From Metabacillus sediminilitoris (GTDB taxonomy: Bacteria > Bacillota > Bacilli > Bacillales > Bacillaceae): DNA of 64,000 nt. The notes below the pieces were generated by a model. It saw only the letters and a list, made by a program, of their open reading frames with translations. It was not told where the DNA came from and ran no database searches. Made by a program: the position numbers and the translations under genes. Positions within the stretch are counted from its first letter, which is position 1. Each line of letters begins with the position of its first letter. Shown piece after piece: positions 27,229 through 36,314 of this stretch. The stretch lies in NCBI RefSeq assembly GCF_009720625.1, contig NZ_CP046266.1, positions 4,631,501-4,695,500 on the forward strand, written 5' to 3'.

Positions 27229-27298
27229 GAAATTCTTCGCCCTTTCATTACTCATTGATCTCATAAGTTTTGTCCATCATATAAAAGCTCCTAAACTA

Positions 27299-28297
27299 TT
27301 AAACTGTCTTTTCAGATTTATTAGTTAAGATTCCCAATAATACCGCTGCGATAATAATAAATCCTTTAATAATGTCCTGTGGATAAGATGGGACGGCCAT
27401 TAAGTTCATAATATTTCCGATTAATCCTAAAATAAGTCCGCCAGCTACGGCTTTCATGACAAAGCCCTTACCTCCAGCAAGACTTGCCCCACCGATTACA
27501 CAAGCTGCAATGGCATCCAACTCTTGACTCATTCCAACAGTAGCACTTCCAGTTGAAGATCTTGCTGCAATAAAAACACCTGCTAATGCTGCCAGTGCAG
27601 CTGACACAGCATATGTTGACATGATGTATCTTTTTGTGCGGATACCTGCAAGCTGTACTGCCGTTGGGTTACTACCGATCGCAATAACGATTCGTCCCCA
27701 GCTTGTATATTTTTGTACTAACGCGAATAGAACGATTAAAATGATCGCGATAAGGATAATAGGATAAAAGAACTCCTTGCTTACAATCGTATCTAGAGTT
27801 CCAGCTTCAAGTTTAACTGGTCTTCCTTCCGTAATAACAAAGGAAATTCCTCTTGCAATTGTCATCGTAGCTAAGGAGGCCACAAACCCCTGCATACCTG
27901 CATAGGCTACTAAAATACCTGTAAATAAACCAAAGATTAATCCCATCAATACAGCAAGAATCATTGCCGGAAGATAATTCATTCCCATATCACTAATCAA
28001 AATAGCAGAGACGGTTGCGCCTACAGCCATAACCGAACCGACTGATAAGTCAATTCCACCTGTTAAGATAACAAATAACATCCCAATAGCGACTAATATT
28101 GGCGCTGCCTGTTGAAGAGCAATATTTCTCAGGTTCATAGATGTTAAAAAGGTATCGGAAAGCATACTACTGATGATGATTAATAACACTAGGATGATAT
28201 ATGTATTGTTATCGATTAGGAATTGTTTGAAATTAAACTTTTTCATTTTTTTCCCTGTTGTCAGGTTTTTGTTATATTCCAATTCCATGTTTTCCAT
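27299..28297 (-). CDS. Ribose-type sugar ABC transporter permease
   Basis: A 332-residue RbsC-type (CUT2) permease with eight to ten predicted helices. Signature stretches are LFVILTGGIDLSVGSVMAVG and CVIGGASLAGGKG. Two copies form the membrane channel of a monosaccharide or polyol importer with the double-ATPase subunit 5 bp upstream and the binding lipoprotein. CUT2 systems import single sugars, sugar alcohols or inositols, which fits the kinases and dehydrogenases encoded around it. Confidence 0.93.
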   Translation of the reverse strand: MENMELEYNKNLTTGKKMKKFNFKQFLIDNNTYIILVLLIIISSMLSDTFLTSMNLRNIALQQAAPILVAIGMLFVILTGGIDLSVGSVMAVGATVSAILISDMGMNYLPAMILAVLMGLIFGLFTGILVAYAGMQGFVASLATMTIARGISFVITEGRPVKLEAGTLDTIVSKEFFYPIILIAIILIVLFALVQKYTSWGRIVIAIGSNPTAVQLAGIRTKRYIMSTYAVSAALAALAGVFIAARSSTGSATVGMSQELDAIAACVIGGASLAGGKGFVMKAVAGGLILGLIGNIMNLMAVPSYPQDIIKGFIIIAAVLLGILTNKSEKTV

Positions 28298-28302
28298 GTC
28301 TT

Positions 28303-29793
28303 TTATACCCCCATTGCAAGTTTTATAAGATTATTTTCCGTTAACTCTGACTTATCTACCTCACCGGCTATTTCTCCTTGACGCATAACAATGGCACGGT
28401 CACACATGCCGATAATCTCAGACATTTCAGAGGAAATAACGATAACCCCTACACCTTCTTCAGCAAGTTGATTGATAATCTTATAGATTTCTGTTTTCGC
28501 ACCAACGTCTACCCCTCGAGTAGGCTCATCAAATACAAGACATTTACAATCTGCAGACAGCCATTTTGCAAGGGCAATTTTTTGCTGGTTTCCTCCGCTT
28601 AGGCTATTTGCATTATCTTCCATCGATCCATACTTTGTCGCAATACTAGCCAGCAAATCTTTCACATATTCTTTTTCTTTTTTATGATTGATCACACCGA
28701 ATTTCTTTATTTTGAACATGGACGCTATTGTCGTATTCATCCGAATGGATTGCTCTAACAATAATCCTTGTTTTTTTCGATCCTCAGGGAGAAGTCCAAA
28801 TCCTTTATTAATTGCCTCTTTTGGATCTTTAAAATTCACTTCTTCTCCAAAATAAATGACTTTTCCAGATTTCCTTTTATCTACTCCAAATATTGCCCGC
28901 ATTGCTTCGGTTCTGCCTGATCCTACTAAACCGCTAAACCCAACCACTTCACCACTTTTAATAGAGAAACTTACATCTTTAACAAGGTTTCCGGAACTTA
29001 AATGATCAACCTTTAATATTTCATTTCCGATTTTTGACTTGCGTTCAGGGAACAATTGGGTAATCTCTCTTCCAACCATCATGGAAACTAATTCTTCCTT
29101 ATTAATAGAGGAGGTAACGACTGTATCTACGTATTTTCCATCTTTTAATACGGTAATATGATCACTGATTTCTAATAATTCTTCAAGACGATGAGAAATA
29201 TAGATAATACTAACACCATTCTTTTTTAAATTATTGATAATAGATAATAGCTTTTGAGTCTCTGAAAACGTTAATACGGCAGTTGGTTCATCAAAAACCA
29301 ATACATTTGCTTCTCTTGCAAGACATTTGCAGATTTCTACAATTTGTTGATAGGCAACACTCAAACTTCCAACTTTTGCATCTGGGTCGATATCATCGAA
29401 CCCAAGCTTTATTAATTCTTCCTTTGCCCTCTTCTTCAGCATTTTCCAATTAATTAACATGCCTGAATTAGCTAGTTTATCGATATAGATATTTTCTGCA
29501 ACAGTAAGATCAGGTGCCAGCATAAATTCTTGATAAATAACGGAAACTCCTAAATTAATTACATCTTTAGGTGATGTAATTTTTGCTTCTTTACCATTAA
29601 TGACTATCTGGCCTGTATCTTTTTGGTATGCCCCTGCTAAGATTTTCATCAAGGTGGATTTTCCAGCACCATTTTCACCTATTAATGCATGGATTTCGCC
29701 CTTTTCCACATTAAGAGAAACATCTGTTAACGCTTTTACACCGCCGAAATGCTTCGAAATATTTTTCATTTGCACGGCATATTCTTTCTCCAT
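28303..29793 (-). CDS. Ribose-type sugar ABC transporter ATP-binding protein
   Basis: A 496-residue protein with two fused ATPase domains (RbsA/MglA type). Domain 1 has Walker A GENGAGKST, Walker B VLVFDEPTAVLT and a degenerate signature. Domain 2 has a degenerate Walker A GLVGSGRTEA and a canonical signature SGGNQQKIALAKWL followed by CLVFDEPTRGVDVG. Asymmetric domains of this kind are normal in CUT2 importers. The gene is separated from the binding-protein gene by a hairpin at 29939-29977. The ATG follows AAAGGGGAGG. Confidence 0.95.
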   Translation of the reverse strand: MEKEYAVQMKNISKHFGGVKALTDVSLNVEKGEIHALIGENGAGKSTLMKILAGAYQKDTGQIVINGKEAKITSPKDVINLGVSVIYQEFMLAPDLTVAENIYIDKLANSGMLINWKMLKKRAKEELIKLGFDDIDPDAKVGSLSVAYQQIVEICKCLAREANVLVFDEPTAVLTFSETQKLLSIINNLKKNGVSIIYISHRLEELLEISDHITVLKDGKYVDTVVTSSINKEELVSMMVGREITQLFPERKSKIGNEILKVDHLSSGNLVKDVSFSIKSGEVVGFSGLVGSGRTEAMRAIFGVDKRKSGKVIYFGEEVNFKDPKEAINKGFGLLPEDRKKQGLLLEQSIRMNTTIASMFKIKKFGVINHKKEKEYVKDLLASIATKYGSMEDNANSLSGGNQQKIALAKWLSADCKCLVFDEPTRGVDVGAKTEIYKIINQLAEEGVGVIVISSEMSEIIGMCDRAIVMRQGEIAGEVDKSELTENNLIKLAMGV

Positions 29794-29938
29794 ATTTTTT
29801 GCCTCCCCTTTCTATAGAAGTAATGATATGAAGTCATCACCAACATTCGTAAAATGGCAGATCTTCAATTCATCTGACTTCACTTATACTAATTTTTAAA
29901 ATGATAGCGATTAAAACCAAAACCCTAAGAAAGGTGGT

Positions 29939-29977
29939 ACTGTCTATTACTCTCGTTGCCTTCAAGTAATAGACAGT
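29939..29977 (-). other. Intercistronic stem-loop between binding protein and ATPase genes
   Basis: A perfect 13-bp stem (29939-29951 with 29965-29977) with a 13-base loop, 17 bp after the binding-protein stop. No T-tract follows on the minus strand, so it is more likely an RNA-stabilising 3' structure than a terminator. It would raise the amount of binding protein over the membrane subunits. Confidence 0.65.
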
Positions 29978-29993
29978 TTGTAGATTTTAGTTT

Positions 29994-31064
29994 TTAGAAA
30001 CCGAATTCATAATATTCGTCTACATTTTCCTTTGTTACAGCCGCAGGCGTTGTTAATGTAATTTCTTCGTAGCTCCACATATCTTTGCCATCGACTAAAA
30101 TTTCTTCAGCAATCTTAACACCTAACTCTGCAACTTTATAAGGGCTGTTTTCACCTGTCGCAAAGTATTTGTCTTCTTTAATTAAGTCATAAGCTGCTTT
30201 CGCTCCATCCGCAGCAGCAACAATATCAACACCATCAGCCCCAGCGTTTTTAAGCGCTGTCATTGCACCAAATAACATTTGATCGTTTTCACCTAATACA
30301 GTTGTTAAATCTGGATTAGCTGTAATCAAGTCCTCAGAAGCTGTTAGACCTTCTTCCTCAGTCCAGTTCCCCCAACCTTGACCAGCAACTGTAAATTTCG
30401 CTTCAGCATGAGTGGCTTTACCCTTTGATGTTAATTCTTTATCAAATGCTTCTGCTTGTTTCCAAGCTTCTTCTTCTGTAATTCCAGTTTTCCCTTCAAT
30501 AATACCGGCAAAAAGACCTGTTCTTCTTTCCGTACCTGCTACGTTCCCTTTAGCACCACTTAGGATAATCGATTTGATTTCTTTATCCGCCATTTTTTCA
30601 GCATAAGCTAATCCTACTAATCTACCGTTTTGTTTATTATCTGAGTAAACTGTTGTAATATCTTTAGCGCCTTCGCCAACCCCACTGTCTAGGTTAATAA
30701 CACCAATTCCAGCTTCTGCAGCTTTATTGATGCTAGGAACTGCAGCATCTGGTTCAACGCTATCTAAGAAAATTAAATCCATCCCTTGAGCAATAAATGT
30801 TTCCATGTTTTCTGCTTCTTTTGCTGTATCTCCATTTGCATCTAGAACTGTTACATCCCAACCTTTTTCCCCTGCATATTCCTCAACCGCTTCTACTAAT
30901 GACACAAAGTAAGGAGAATCTTGAGTCTTGATCGCAAAACCAACTTTAAACTCTTCTTTATCAGATTTTCCATCTCCTGATGAACCCTCTGAAGAATTAC
31001 ATCCAACTAGTAACACGGCCATTACTAAACCTAAAAGCAATGAAAGTAAACCCTTTTTCTTCAT
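29994..31064 (-). CDS. Ribose-type sugar-binding lipoprotein
   Basis: A 356-residue periplasmic-binding-protein type I (RbsB-like) lipoprotein. The signal MKKKGLLSLLLGLVMAVLLV ends in a VGC lipobox. The mature protein begins FKVGFAIKTQDSPYF and contains ENMETFIAQGMDLIFLDSVE, the typical RbsB domain 1 pattern. It captures a monosaccharide or polyol for the CUT2 importer downstream. The start chosen is the ATG at 31064, 8 bp after GGGGG; another ATG lies two codons earlier. It is the first gene of the importer transcript. Its upstream region holds two cre candidates and a sequence shared with the epimerase promoter. Confidence 0.93.
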   Translation of the reverse strand: MKKKGLLSLLLGLVMAVLLVGCNSSEGSSGDGKSDKEEFKVGFAIKTQDSPYFVSLVEAVEEYAGEKGWDVTVLDANGDTAKEAENMETFIAQGMDLIFLDSVEPDAAVPSINKAAEAGIGVINLDSGVGEGAKDITTVYSDNKQNGRLVGLAYAEKMADKEIKSIILSGAKGNVAGTERRTGLFAGIIEGKTGITEEEAWKQAEAFDKELTSKGKATHAEAKFTVAGQGWGNWTEEEGLTASEDLITANPDLTTVLGENDQMLFGAMTALKNAGADGVDIVAAADGAKAAYDLIKEDKYFATGENSPYKVAELGVKIAEEILVDGKDMWSYEEITLTTPAAVTKENVDEYYEFGF

Positions 31065-31109
31065 GTGCATTTCCCCCTAGATTAGATTGTATGTTTTTTT
31101 GATACATAG

Positions 31110-31123
31110 TATTGTTACTACAT
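31110..31123. promoter_or_regulatory. Candidate GntR operator half, shared with epimerase promoter
   Basis: TATTGTTACTACAT here is identical to bases 39735-39748 at the epimerase promoter, where it extends into a perfect palindrome. Here the second arm is degenerate (TACAA). It lies 46 bp upstream of the binding-protein start, near the expected promoter. Confidence 0.55.
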
Positions 31124-31157
31124 TACAATATATGTATATACATACTATACAACATCA

Positions 31158-31171
31158 TGATAGCGTTATCA
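31158..31171. promoter_or_regulatory. Candidate CcpA cre site 1
   Basis: TGATAGCGTTATCA is an almost symmetrical match to the cre consensus TGWAANCGNTNWCA, with one mismatch. It lies about 95 bp upstream of the binding-protein gene. Confidence 0.55.
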
Positions 31172-31201
31172 ATATGCTTATTAAAAGAATTTCAAGAAAA
31201 T

Positions 31202-31215
31202 TAACAGCGCTTTCA
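31202..31215. promoter_or_regulatory. Candidate CcpA cre site 2
   Basis: On the minus strand TGAAAGCGCTGTTA matches the conserved TGAAAGCGCT half of cre exactly, with a weaker right end. It lies 31 bp upstream of cre candidate 1. Two such sites before a sugar importer suggest glucose repression. Confidence 0.55.
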
Positions 31216-31316
31216 TAGTTCATTTAAACAATTTTTACAAAGATGATCCATTATCTATTAATCATATAAATATTTCAAAAACAAAGAATAGAAATTTATT
31301 AAAAATTAAAACTATT

Positions 31317-31946
31317 TTAATCCTTGAGAAGTGATAATTGATTTAGTTCATTTAACGAATCAATGACATCGTCGAACTTTTCAACATGTCCAAATCCATA
31401 TCTAGCATATACAAAAGGAATGTCAGCTTCCTTTGCAGACGCAGCATCTAAGGCTGTATCTCCTACATAGACAGGGTTATTTAACTGATTTCGGTCAATA
31501 ACTATACGGATATTATCTGCTTTTGAGAGCCCCGTTCTACCAGGGTATTCAAAATCCTCAAAGTAACCTTCTAGTTGATTTACTTTAATGAAACTTTGAA
31601 TATATCCTTCCTCGCAATTGCTTACAATGAAAAGCCGATAGTTTTTCTTTAGTTCATTTAATGTTTCTAGCAGTCTTGGGAATAGAATGCCACCTTCCTT
31701 TTCAAGGTACTGACATTGCTTCTCAGAACTTTCCCGCATAATAGCCTGGAGTACTTCCTTTGCGGCATCTGGAAACAATTTCTTTGCAATAATATCAACT
31801 GGTAATCCATACAGACCTTTTAGTTGATCTCCTGTCACCTGAACAGGAAGATGATAGTTTGAAGCAGCTTCTGACCAAAATTGTGCCCCTATATGAGTGG
31901 TGTCCCATAGAGTCCCATCTAAATCAAATATAATACTATCAATCAT
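31317..31946 (-). CDS. HAD-superfamily phosphatase
   Basis: A 209-residue haloacid-dehalogenase-type hydrolase with a helical cap. Motif I is IIFDLDGTLWD (nucleophile Asp and +2 Asp), motif II is LFIVSNC, motif III the Lys in LSKADN, and motif IV VYVGDTALDAASA. Such enzymes remove phosphate from small sugar phosphates; a role in detoxifying dead-end phosphosugars made by the promiscuous kinases of this operon is plausible but not shown. It is the last gene of module A; the importer's own control region follows. Confidence 0.88.
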   Translation of the reverse strand: MIDSIIFDLDGTLWDTTHIGAQFWSEAASNYHLPVQVTGDQLKGLYGLPVDIIAKKLFPDAAKEVLQAIMRESSEKQCQYLEKEGGILFPRLLETLNELKKNYRLFIVSNCEEGYIQSFIKVNQLEGYFEDFEYPGRTGLSKADNIRIVIDRNQLNNPVYVGDTALDAASAKEADIPFVYARYGFGHVEKFDDVIDSLNELNQLSLLKD

Positions 31947-31978
31947 ATTAAATTCCCCCTCTGATGTTTCAAAAGTTA

Positions 31979-32755
31979 TTAAACAATCGTGAAACCACCG
32001 TCAATAATTAAATCTGTTCCAGTTGCAAATGATGCTGAATCAGATAGCAAATAAATAACAGCACCAGCTAATTCTTCTGGCTTACCCATTCGTTTAAATG
32101 GAGTTAACTCCTTCCATAAATCCTGCCAATCTTGTCTAACAAAGGATGTTAATTCTGTAAAGATATAGCCAGGACTTATGCAGTTTACTCTTATTCCCTT
32201 TTCAGCCCATTCGACTGCTAGGGATTTTGTCAATTGAACCACACCGGCCTTTGATGTATTGTAAGATGCTTGCTGCTGCGGGTAATTAACAATCGTACCT
32301 GACATAGAAGCAGTATTAACGATAGCACCATGCTTATCACGAGCAATTAAATATCGTCCAAAGGCCTGAGCTACAAAGAAAATGCCATTTAGATTGACAT
32401 TAATTACTTTTAGCCATTCTTCTGGGGTAACATCAATTACTGGTTTTTGAATCACGATTCCTGCATTATTAAACAATAAATCTAATTTCCCCATTTCTGC
32501 ATCAGCTTTTTCAATAGCAACAGCAATCTCCTCAGGTTTTGTTACATCAACGCCTATTGCCATTGCTCTGCATTGATACTCTTTTGCGATTTCATTAGCT
32601 GTAGCCTGTGCTTTTTCTGCCTGTTGGTCAAAAATCACAATATCTGCACCTACTGCGGCAATGTGTTCAGCAACAGCCTTCCCAATACCCTGAGCACCTC
32701 CAGTAATAAGCACTACTTTTCCTTCAAGAGAGTATAATTTTTTCAGCATATCCAT
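31979..32755 (-). CDS. Short-chain dehydrogenase/reductase, polyol or sugar type
   Basis: A 258-residue classical SDR. The cofactor motif is TGGAQGIG (18-25), followed by NNAG and the catalytic Ser152, Tyr165 and Lys169 (SYNTSK). An Asp in IVIFDQQ after the second beta strand favours NAD over NADP. Related enzymes oxidise sorbitol, arabinitol, gluconate or rhamnose-type substrates. The gene lies 23 bp after the PfkB kinase gene within the operon. It probably interconverts a polyol and a ketose upstream of the kinases. Confidence 0.88.
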   Translation of the reverse strand: MDMLKKLYSLEGKVVLITGGAQGIGKAVAEHIAAVGADIVIFDQQAEKAQATANEIAKEYQCRAMAIGVDVTKPEEIAVAIEKADAEMGKLDLLFNNAGIVIQKPVIDVTPEEWLKVINVNLNGIFFVAQAFGRYLIARDKHGAIVNTASMSGTIVNYPQQQASYNTSKAGVVQLTKSLAVEWAEKGIRVNCISPGYIFTELTSFVRQDWQDLWKELTPFKRMGKPEELAGAVIYLLSDSASFATGTDLIIDGGFTIV

Positions 32756-32778
32756 ACTAAAATCTCCTTTAACAATAT

Positions 32779-33705
32779 TTATAGATGTGTAATCGTGACT
32801 TGATCATAAAGTACTTTCATGTCCTCTTCTTTAAAATTGCCAGTTGTCATCGTTAAGGTATTGGCTGCTGAAACAGCAATGGCGTACCGTAACATTTCCT
32901 CAACTTGATATTTTCTAGCTAATCCTACAGCAAAAGCTGCCACCATCGAATCACCAGATCCAACCGTGTTAACAGGTTGAATACATGGCGGTTTGCCATG
33001 GTAAATGTGATCCTTTGTTACCACTAAAGCTCCTTCTGTTCCTAATGAAACGACAACATATTTAATCCCATTACTTTGAAGTTTTCTCGCACCAGCAACA
33101 AGCTCATCCCAATTATCAACTGACATATTTAGAAGCGCTTTCACTTCATCACGATTAGGCTTAATCATCGTTGGACAAGCTTTAATGCCTTCTTTTAAAA
33201 GATCTCCGCTAGTATCCAATATCACCTGTTTCCCTTTTTCCTTCACCATCGCAACAAGTCTTGCGTATATGTCGATATTGACCCCTTTGGGTACGCTTCC
33301 AGAAATGGTGATCACATCACTTTCAGTGATCATATCCGCGAATTTAACAAGGAGATCATTCAATTCCGTCTGGGAGACTGGATCTCCCGGCTCCAAAAAT
33401 TCAGTAGAATTCCCTTCTGAATCTAAGACATTAATACATGTTCTCGTTTCTGACGCTGTATGTACGAAGTCATATGCGATATCTTGTTTTTTTAACAAAT
33501 CTTCTACATATGCTCCGGAATGGCCTCCGACAATCCCTGTAGCCAATACATCTTCACCGCAAAGCTTTATCACTCTTGCTACATTTAAACCTTTGCCGCC
33601 AGGAGTTTTGGTGCATTCATGTACACGCATTACCTCTCCTTTTTTCAATACATCAATCACATAGGATTTATCAATAGCAACATTTAAAGTAACGGTAGTA
33701 ATCAT
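32779..33705 (-). CDS. PfkB-family kinase (1-phosphofructokinase / tagatose-6-phosphate kinase type)
   Basis: A 308-residue kinase of the FruK/LacC branch. Substrate-side motifs are TLNVAIDKSY and PGGKGLNVARV. The PfkB signature with the catalytic base is NTVGSGDSMVAAFAVG. This branch adds a second phosphate to a ketohexose monophosphate (fructose-1-phosphate or tagatose-6-phosphate) to make a 1,6-bisphosphate. That would feed the class II aldolase encoded in the same operon. FruK and LacC cannot be told apart with confidence here; the GatY- and GatD-like neighbours favour a tagatose-type substrate. Confidence 0.87.
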   Translation of the reverse strand: MITTVTLNVAIDKSYVIDVLKKGEVMRVHECTKTPGGKGLNVARVIKLCGEDVLATGIVGGHSGAYVEDLLKKQDIAYDFVHTASETRTCINVLDSEGNSTEFLEPGDPVSQTELNDLLVKFADMITESDVITISGSVPKGVNIDIYARLVAMVKEKGKQVILDTSGDLLKEGIKACPTMIKPNRDEVKALLNMSVDNWDELVAGARKLQSNGIKYVVVSLGTEGALVVTKDHIYHGKPPCIQPVNTVGSGDSMVAAFAVGLARKYQVEEMLRYAIAVSAANTLTMTTGNFKEEDMKVLYDQVTITHL

Positions 33706-33737
33706 GTTCGGTTCCTTTCAGTCTCTGATAACGATCA

Positions 33738-34787
33738 TTATTTTTCACTATCAATCAATATTTTTGCTTTTACAAGACCAGGTGTTTTGTACATTTCAAA
33801 TGCATCGGCTATTTCACTTAAAGGAATCTTTTTAAAAATAAAAGTATCATCCAATTTAAACTCACCAGTATGGATGTAATGGGCAGTTAGCTCCCACTCT
33901 TTACCCGGGAATTCCGCGCTGTAAGACATCCATGAGCCTGTTAAGTTGAATTCCTTTCGATTTAAATTTTCCCATTCCTCTACGTTAAACGATATTGCTC
34001 TTGTAGGAGTTCCAATTAAACAGACACCGCCTTTATTTGCCACTAGCTCAAATGCCATTTTCATCGTAACGGTACTTCCAGCAGTTTCGTAAACATAATC
34101 AAATCCTCTGCCATCGGTTAAGAATTTGGCCTGTTCAATAAAGCCTTTTTCTAACGTATTAATGCACTCGTCTGCTCCATATTTTTTGGCAAGCTCCAAT
34201 CGTTCATCGTTTATATCAAATACCACAACTTTCCTTGCCCCAAAGATCTTTGCCCATTGCATTGTGAATAAACCGATAGTTCCCCCACCTAAAATGGCCA
34301 CTGTACCACCAGGTTTATAATCTAAGCGATTTAACCCATGTAAGGCGACCGTGATCGGTTCAAAAAAGGCCCCATGTTCATAGCTTATCGAGTTATCAAA
34401 CTTAACGGCATTTTTTTCGGGTACAACCACGTATTCTGCAAAACTACCAAACTGTCGTGAACCTACAAAGCTATAATGCTTGCAAAGAGCATAATCTCCT
34501 TTTTGGCAATCTTCACAGCTAAAACATGGTATGAGAGGTACTCCTGCAACCTTATCTCCCACTTTTAAGCTTTCTACACCCTCTCCAACCTCAGCAATGA
34601 TACCAGAAAATTCATGCCCTAAAACATTCGGATAGTAATGCGAAGCATCCCCATTAACCCTTGGAAGGTCAGAACCGCAAATACCCGTATATTTTACTTT
34701 GATCAATACTTGCCCTGCCTTAGGAGAGGGCGTTGGAATGTCCTCATATTTCAATTTCTCTCTTGCGTAAAGCACTCCCGCCTTCAT
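33738..34787 (-). CDS. GatD-like zinc-dependent sugar-alcohol (phosphate) dehydrogenase
   Basis: A 349-residue MDR enzyme closely resembling galactitol-1-phosphate 5-dehydrogenase. It has GICGSDLPRV and NVLGHEFSG for catalytic zinc, the structural loop CFSCEDCQKGDYALC, the family stretch KHYSFVGSRQFGSFAEYVVV and the Rossmann motif ILGGGTIGLF. GatD oxidises galactitol-1-phosphate to tagatose-6-phosphate. The start chosen is the ATG at 34787, which gives the usual family N-terminus; a TTG two codons earlier is closer to the GGAGGG site. The kinase gene upstream reads 44 bp into this one, so the two are coupled. Confidence 0.85.
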   Translation of the reverse strand: MKAGVLYAREKLKYEDIPTPSPKAGQVLIKVKYTGICGSDLPRVNGDASHYYPNVLGHEFSGIIAEVGEGVESLKVGDKVAGVPLIPCFSCEDCQKGDYALCKHYSFVGSRQFGSFAEYVVVPEKNAVKFDNSISYEHGAFFEPITVALHGLNRLDYKPGGTVAILGGGTIGLFTMQWAKIFGARKVVVFDINDERLELAKKYGADECINTLEKGFIEQAKFLTDGRGFDYVYETAGSTVTMKMAFELVANKGGVCLIGTPTRAISFNVEEWENLNRKEFNLTGSWMSYSAEFPGKEWELTAHYIHTGEFKLDDTFIFKKIPLSEIADAFEMYKTPGLVKAKILIDSEK

Positions 34788-36300
34788 TGTCAAAAGTCCC
34801 TCCTTTATTCATTGTTGATTGGCTGAAAGTATGTTTTAAACTTTCATATAACGCTAAGTAAAATGCCAATGACTTTTTATACATTTCATTGTTTTCCATA
34901 TGAGGTTCTTGAATGCGTGTTATTTGCACCGTTTCCTCAACAGCTTCTTCAAAATCCTTATACATTCCCACACCTACTCCCGCCAACAGAGCAGCCCCAA
35001 GTGTTGTTGCTGTATCAGAAGCTGGTACAGTAATTTTACATCCGGTTACATCTGCATAAATTTGCACCCATAATTCGCTGTTTGCTACGCCACCCATGGC
35101 TCTTAAATCTAGTTCATGAATATTAACGCCCGCTTCTTCCGCCACTTTAAGATTATGTTGTACGGAAAAAGCAACACCTTCTAATGCTGCGCGTACCATA
35201 TGTCCTTTTGTCTTATCAAAACTCAAACCATAGAAGACGCCCTTTGCATCAGGACTCCAAATCGGTGCTCGTTCACCGGACATATAAGGAAGAAAAGTAA
35301 CTCCTTCTGACCCTGGTGGAACTTCCTCTGCTAAGGCTGTTAACTCATCAAAGGATTGGCCAGCCCCTAACTCTTGTTTAAACCATCGTAAAACTCCGCC
35401 GCCGCCAACGGTTCCTCCTTGTAATAACCACAAGTCTGGAACGACATGAGGACTAAAAATTAACTTAGGATGAGCAATCGGCTGATCTTCACAAATGCTC
35501 ATTCCTCCTGCCTGCCCTCCTTGGATCTGGGTTTGCTTTGGAAGATAAACACCTGCACCTAATGTTCCACAAGCTGCATCAAGTCCGCCAGCAACAACCG
35601 GTGTCCCTTCTGCTAAGGAAGTAAGTTCGGCTGCCTCTTTCGTCACTCTCCCTATAATATCGTGGCATTGATAGATATCAGGCACCTTATCGATCGATAA
35701 TCCCATTGATTCCGCAAGTGTTTCATCATAAGTAAAGGTTTTTGTATTGTAAAAATGAACCCCATAGTTTTGACATTTATCTGATGACATCACACCGGTT
35801 AGTTTCATTCCGATATAACTATTACTCTGTAAAAACTTATCCGTTTTCTCATAAATTTCAGGCATTGTTTCTTTAAACCATAACAGTTTAGGGGTCGTAT
35901 AGGCTGGTAAAAAGGAGTTACCAGCGACTTCAAAAATCCTGTCTGCACCGATTTCATTCGTTACACGCTCAGCAATTTCTTTTGCACGTGTGTCCATCCA
36001 AATAGGCGTGTTCGATAAACAATTACCTTCCATATCGACAGGTATCGCGGACCAACCTTGTCCCGCAATTCCGATTCCAACAATTTGCGAGGAGTTAATT
36101 CCTGCTTTCGCAATACTTTCTTTAATTCCGATACAAACACTGCTCCACCATTCATCAGGATTCTGTTCCACCCAGCCTGCATGTGGATAGTAAATCGGGT
36201 ATTCTTGATTAGATTGAGCTAACACCTCGCCATTTTTAGTGAAAATAGCAATTTTACACGCGGAGGTTCCGATATCGATTCCTAATAGTAGTTTTGTCAT
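34744..36300 (-). CDS. FGGY-family carbohydrate kinase 1 (xylulokinase-like)
   Basis: A 518-residue two-domain kinase. It has LLLGIDIGTSACKIAIF (phosphate 1), GIGIAGQGWSAIPVD, the substrate-side PIWMDTRAKEIAE and PVVAGGLDAACGTLGAG (phosphate 2), and the adenosine motif RAMGGVANSELWVQIYADVTG near the C-terminus. The start chosen is the ATG at 36300, after GGGGAAGC; the frame is open for 18 more codons. The last 16 or so codons overlap the GatD-like gene and read through its ribosome binding site, so the protein carries a tail (NKGGTFDNEGGSALRKREIE) not expected in the family. The substrate is a ketose or polyol. Confidence 0.88.
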   Translation of the reverse strand: MTKLLLGIDIGTSACKIAIFTKNGEVLAQSNQEYPIYYPHAGWVEQNPDEWWSSVCIGIKESIAKAGINSSQIVGIGIAGQGWSAIPVDMEGNCLSNTPIWMDTRAKEIAERVTNEIGADRIFEVAGNSFLPAYTTPKLLWFKETMPEIYEKTDKFLQSNSYIGMKLTGVMSSDKCQNYGVHFYNTKTFTYDETLAESMGLSIDKVPDIYQCHDIIGRVTKEAAELTSLAEGTPVVAGGLDAACGTLGAGVYLPKQTQIQGGQAGGMSICEDQPIAHPKLIFSPHVVPDLWLLQGGTVGGGGVLRWFKQELGAGQSFDELTALAEEVPPGSEGVTFLPYMSGERAPIWSPDAKGVFYGLSFDKTKGHMVRAALEGVAFSVQHNLKVAEEAGVNIHELDLRAMGGVANSELWVQIYADVTGCKITVPASDTATTLGAALLAGVGVGMYKDFEEAVEETVQITRIQEPHMENNEMYKKSLAFYLALYESLKHTFSQSTMNKGGTFDNEGGSALRKREIEI

Positions 36301-36314
36301 TTTTGCTTCCCCAC

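Noticed and set aside
29930..29977. AAGGTGGTACTG near a stem, suggesting a T-box leader on the plus strand
   Set aside because: Only part of the T-box sequence is present, the rest of the leader is missing and no plus-strand gene follows; the stem is explained as a minus-strand intercistronic hairpin.
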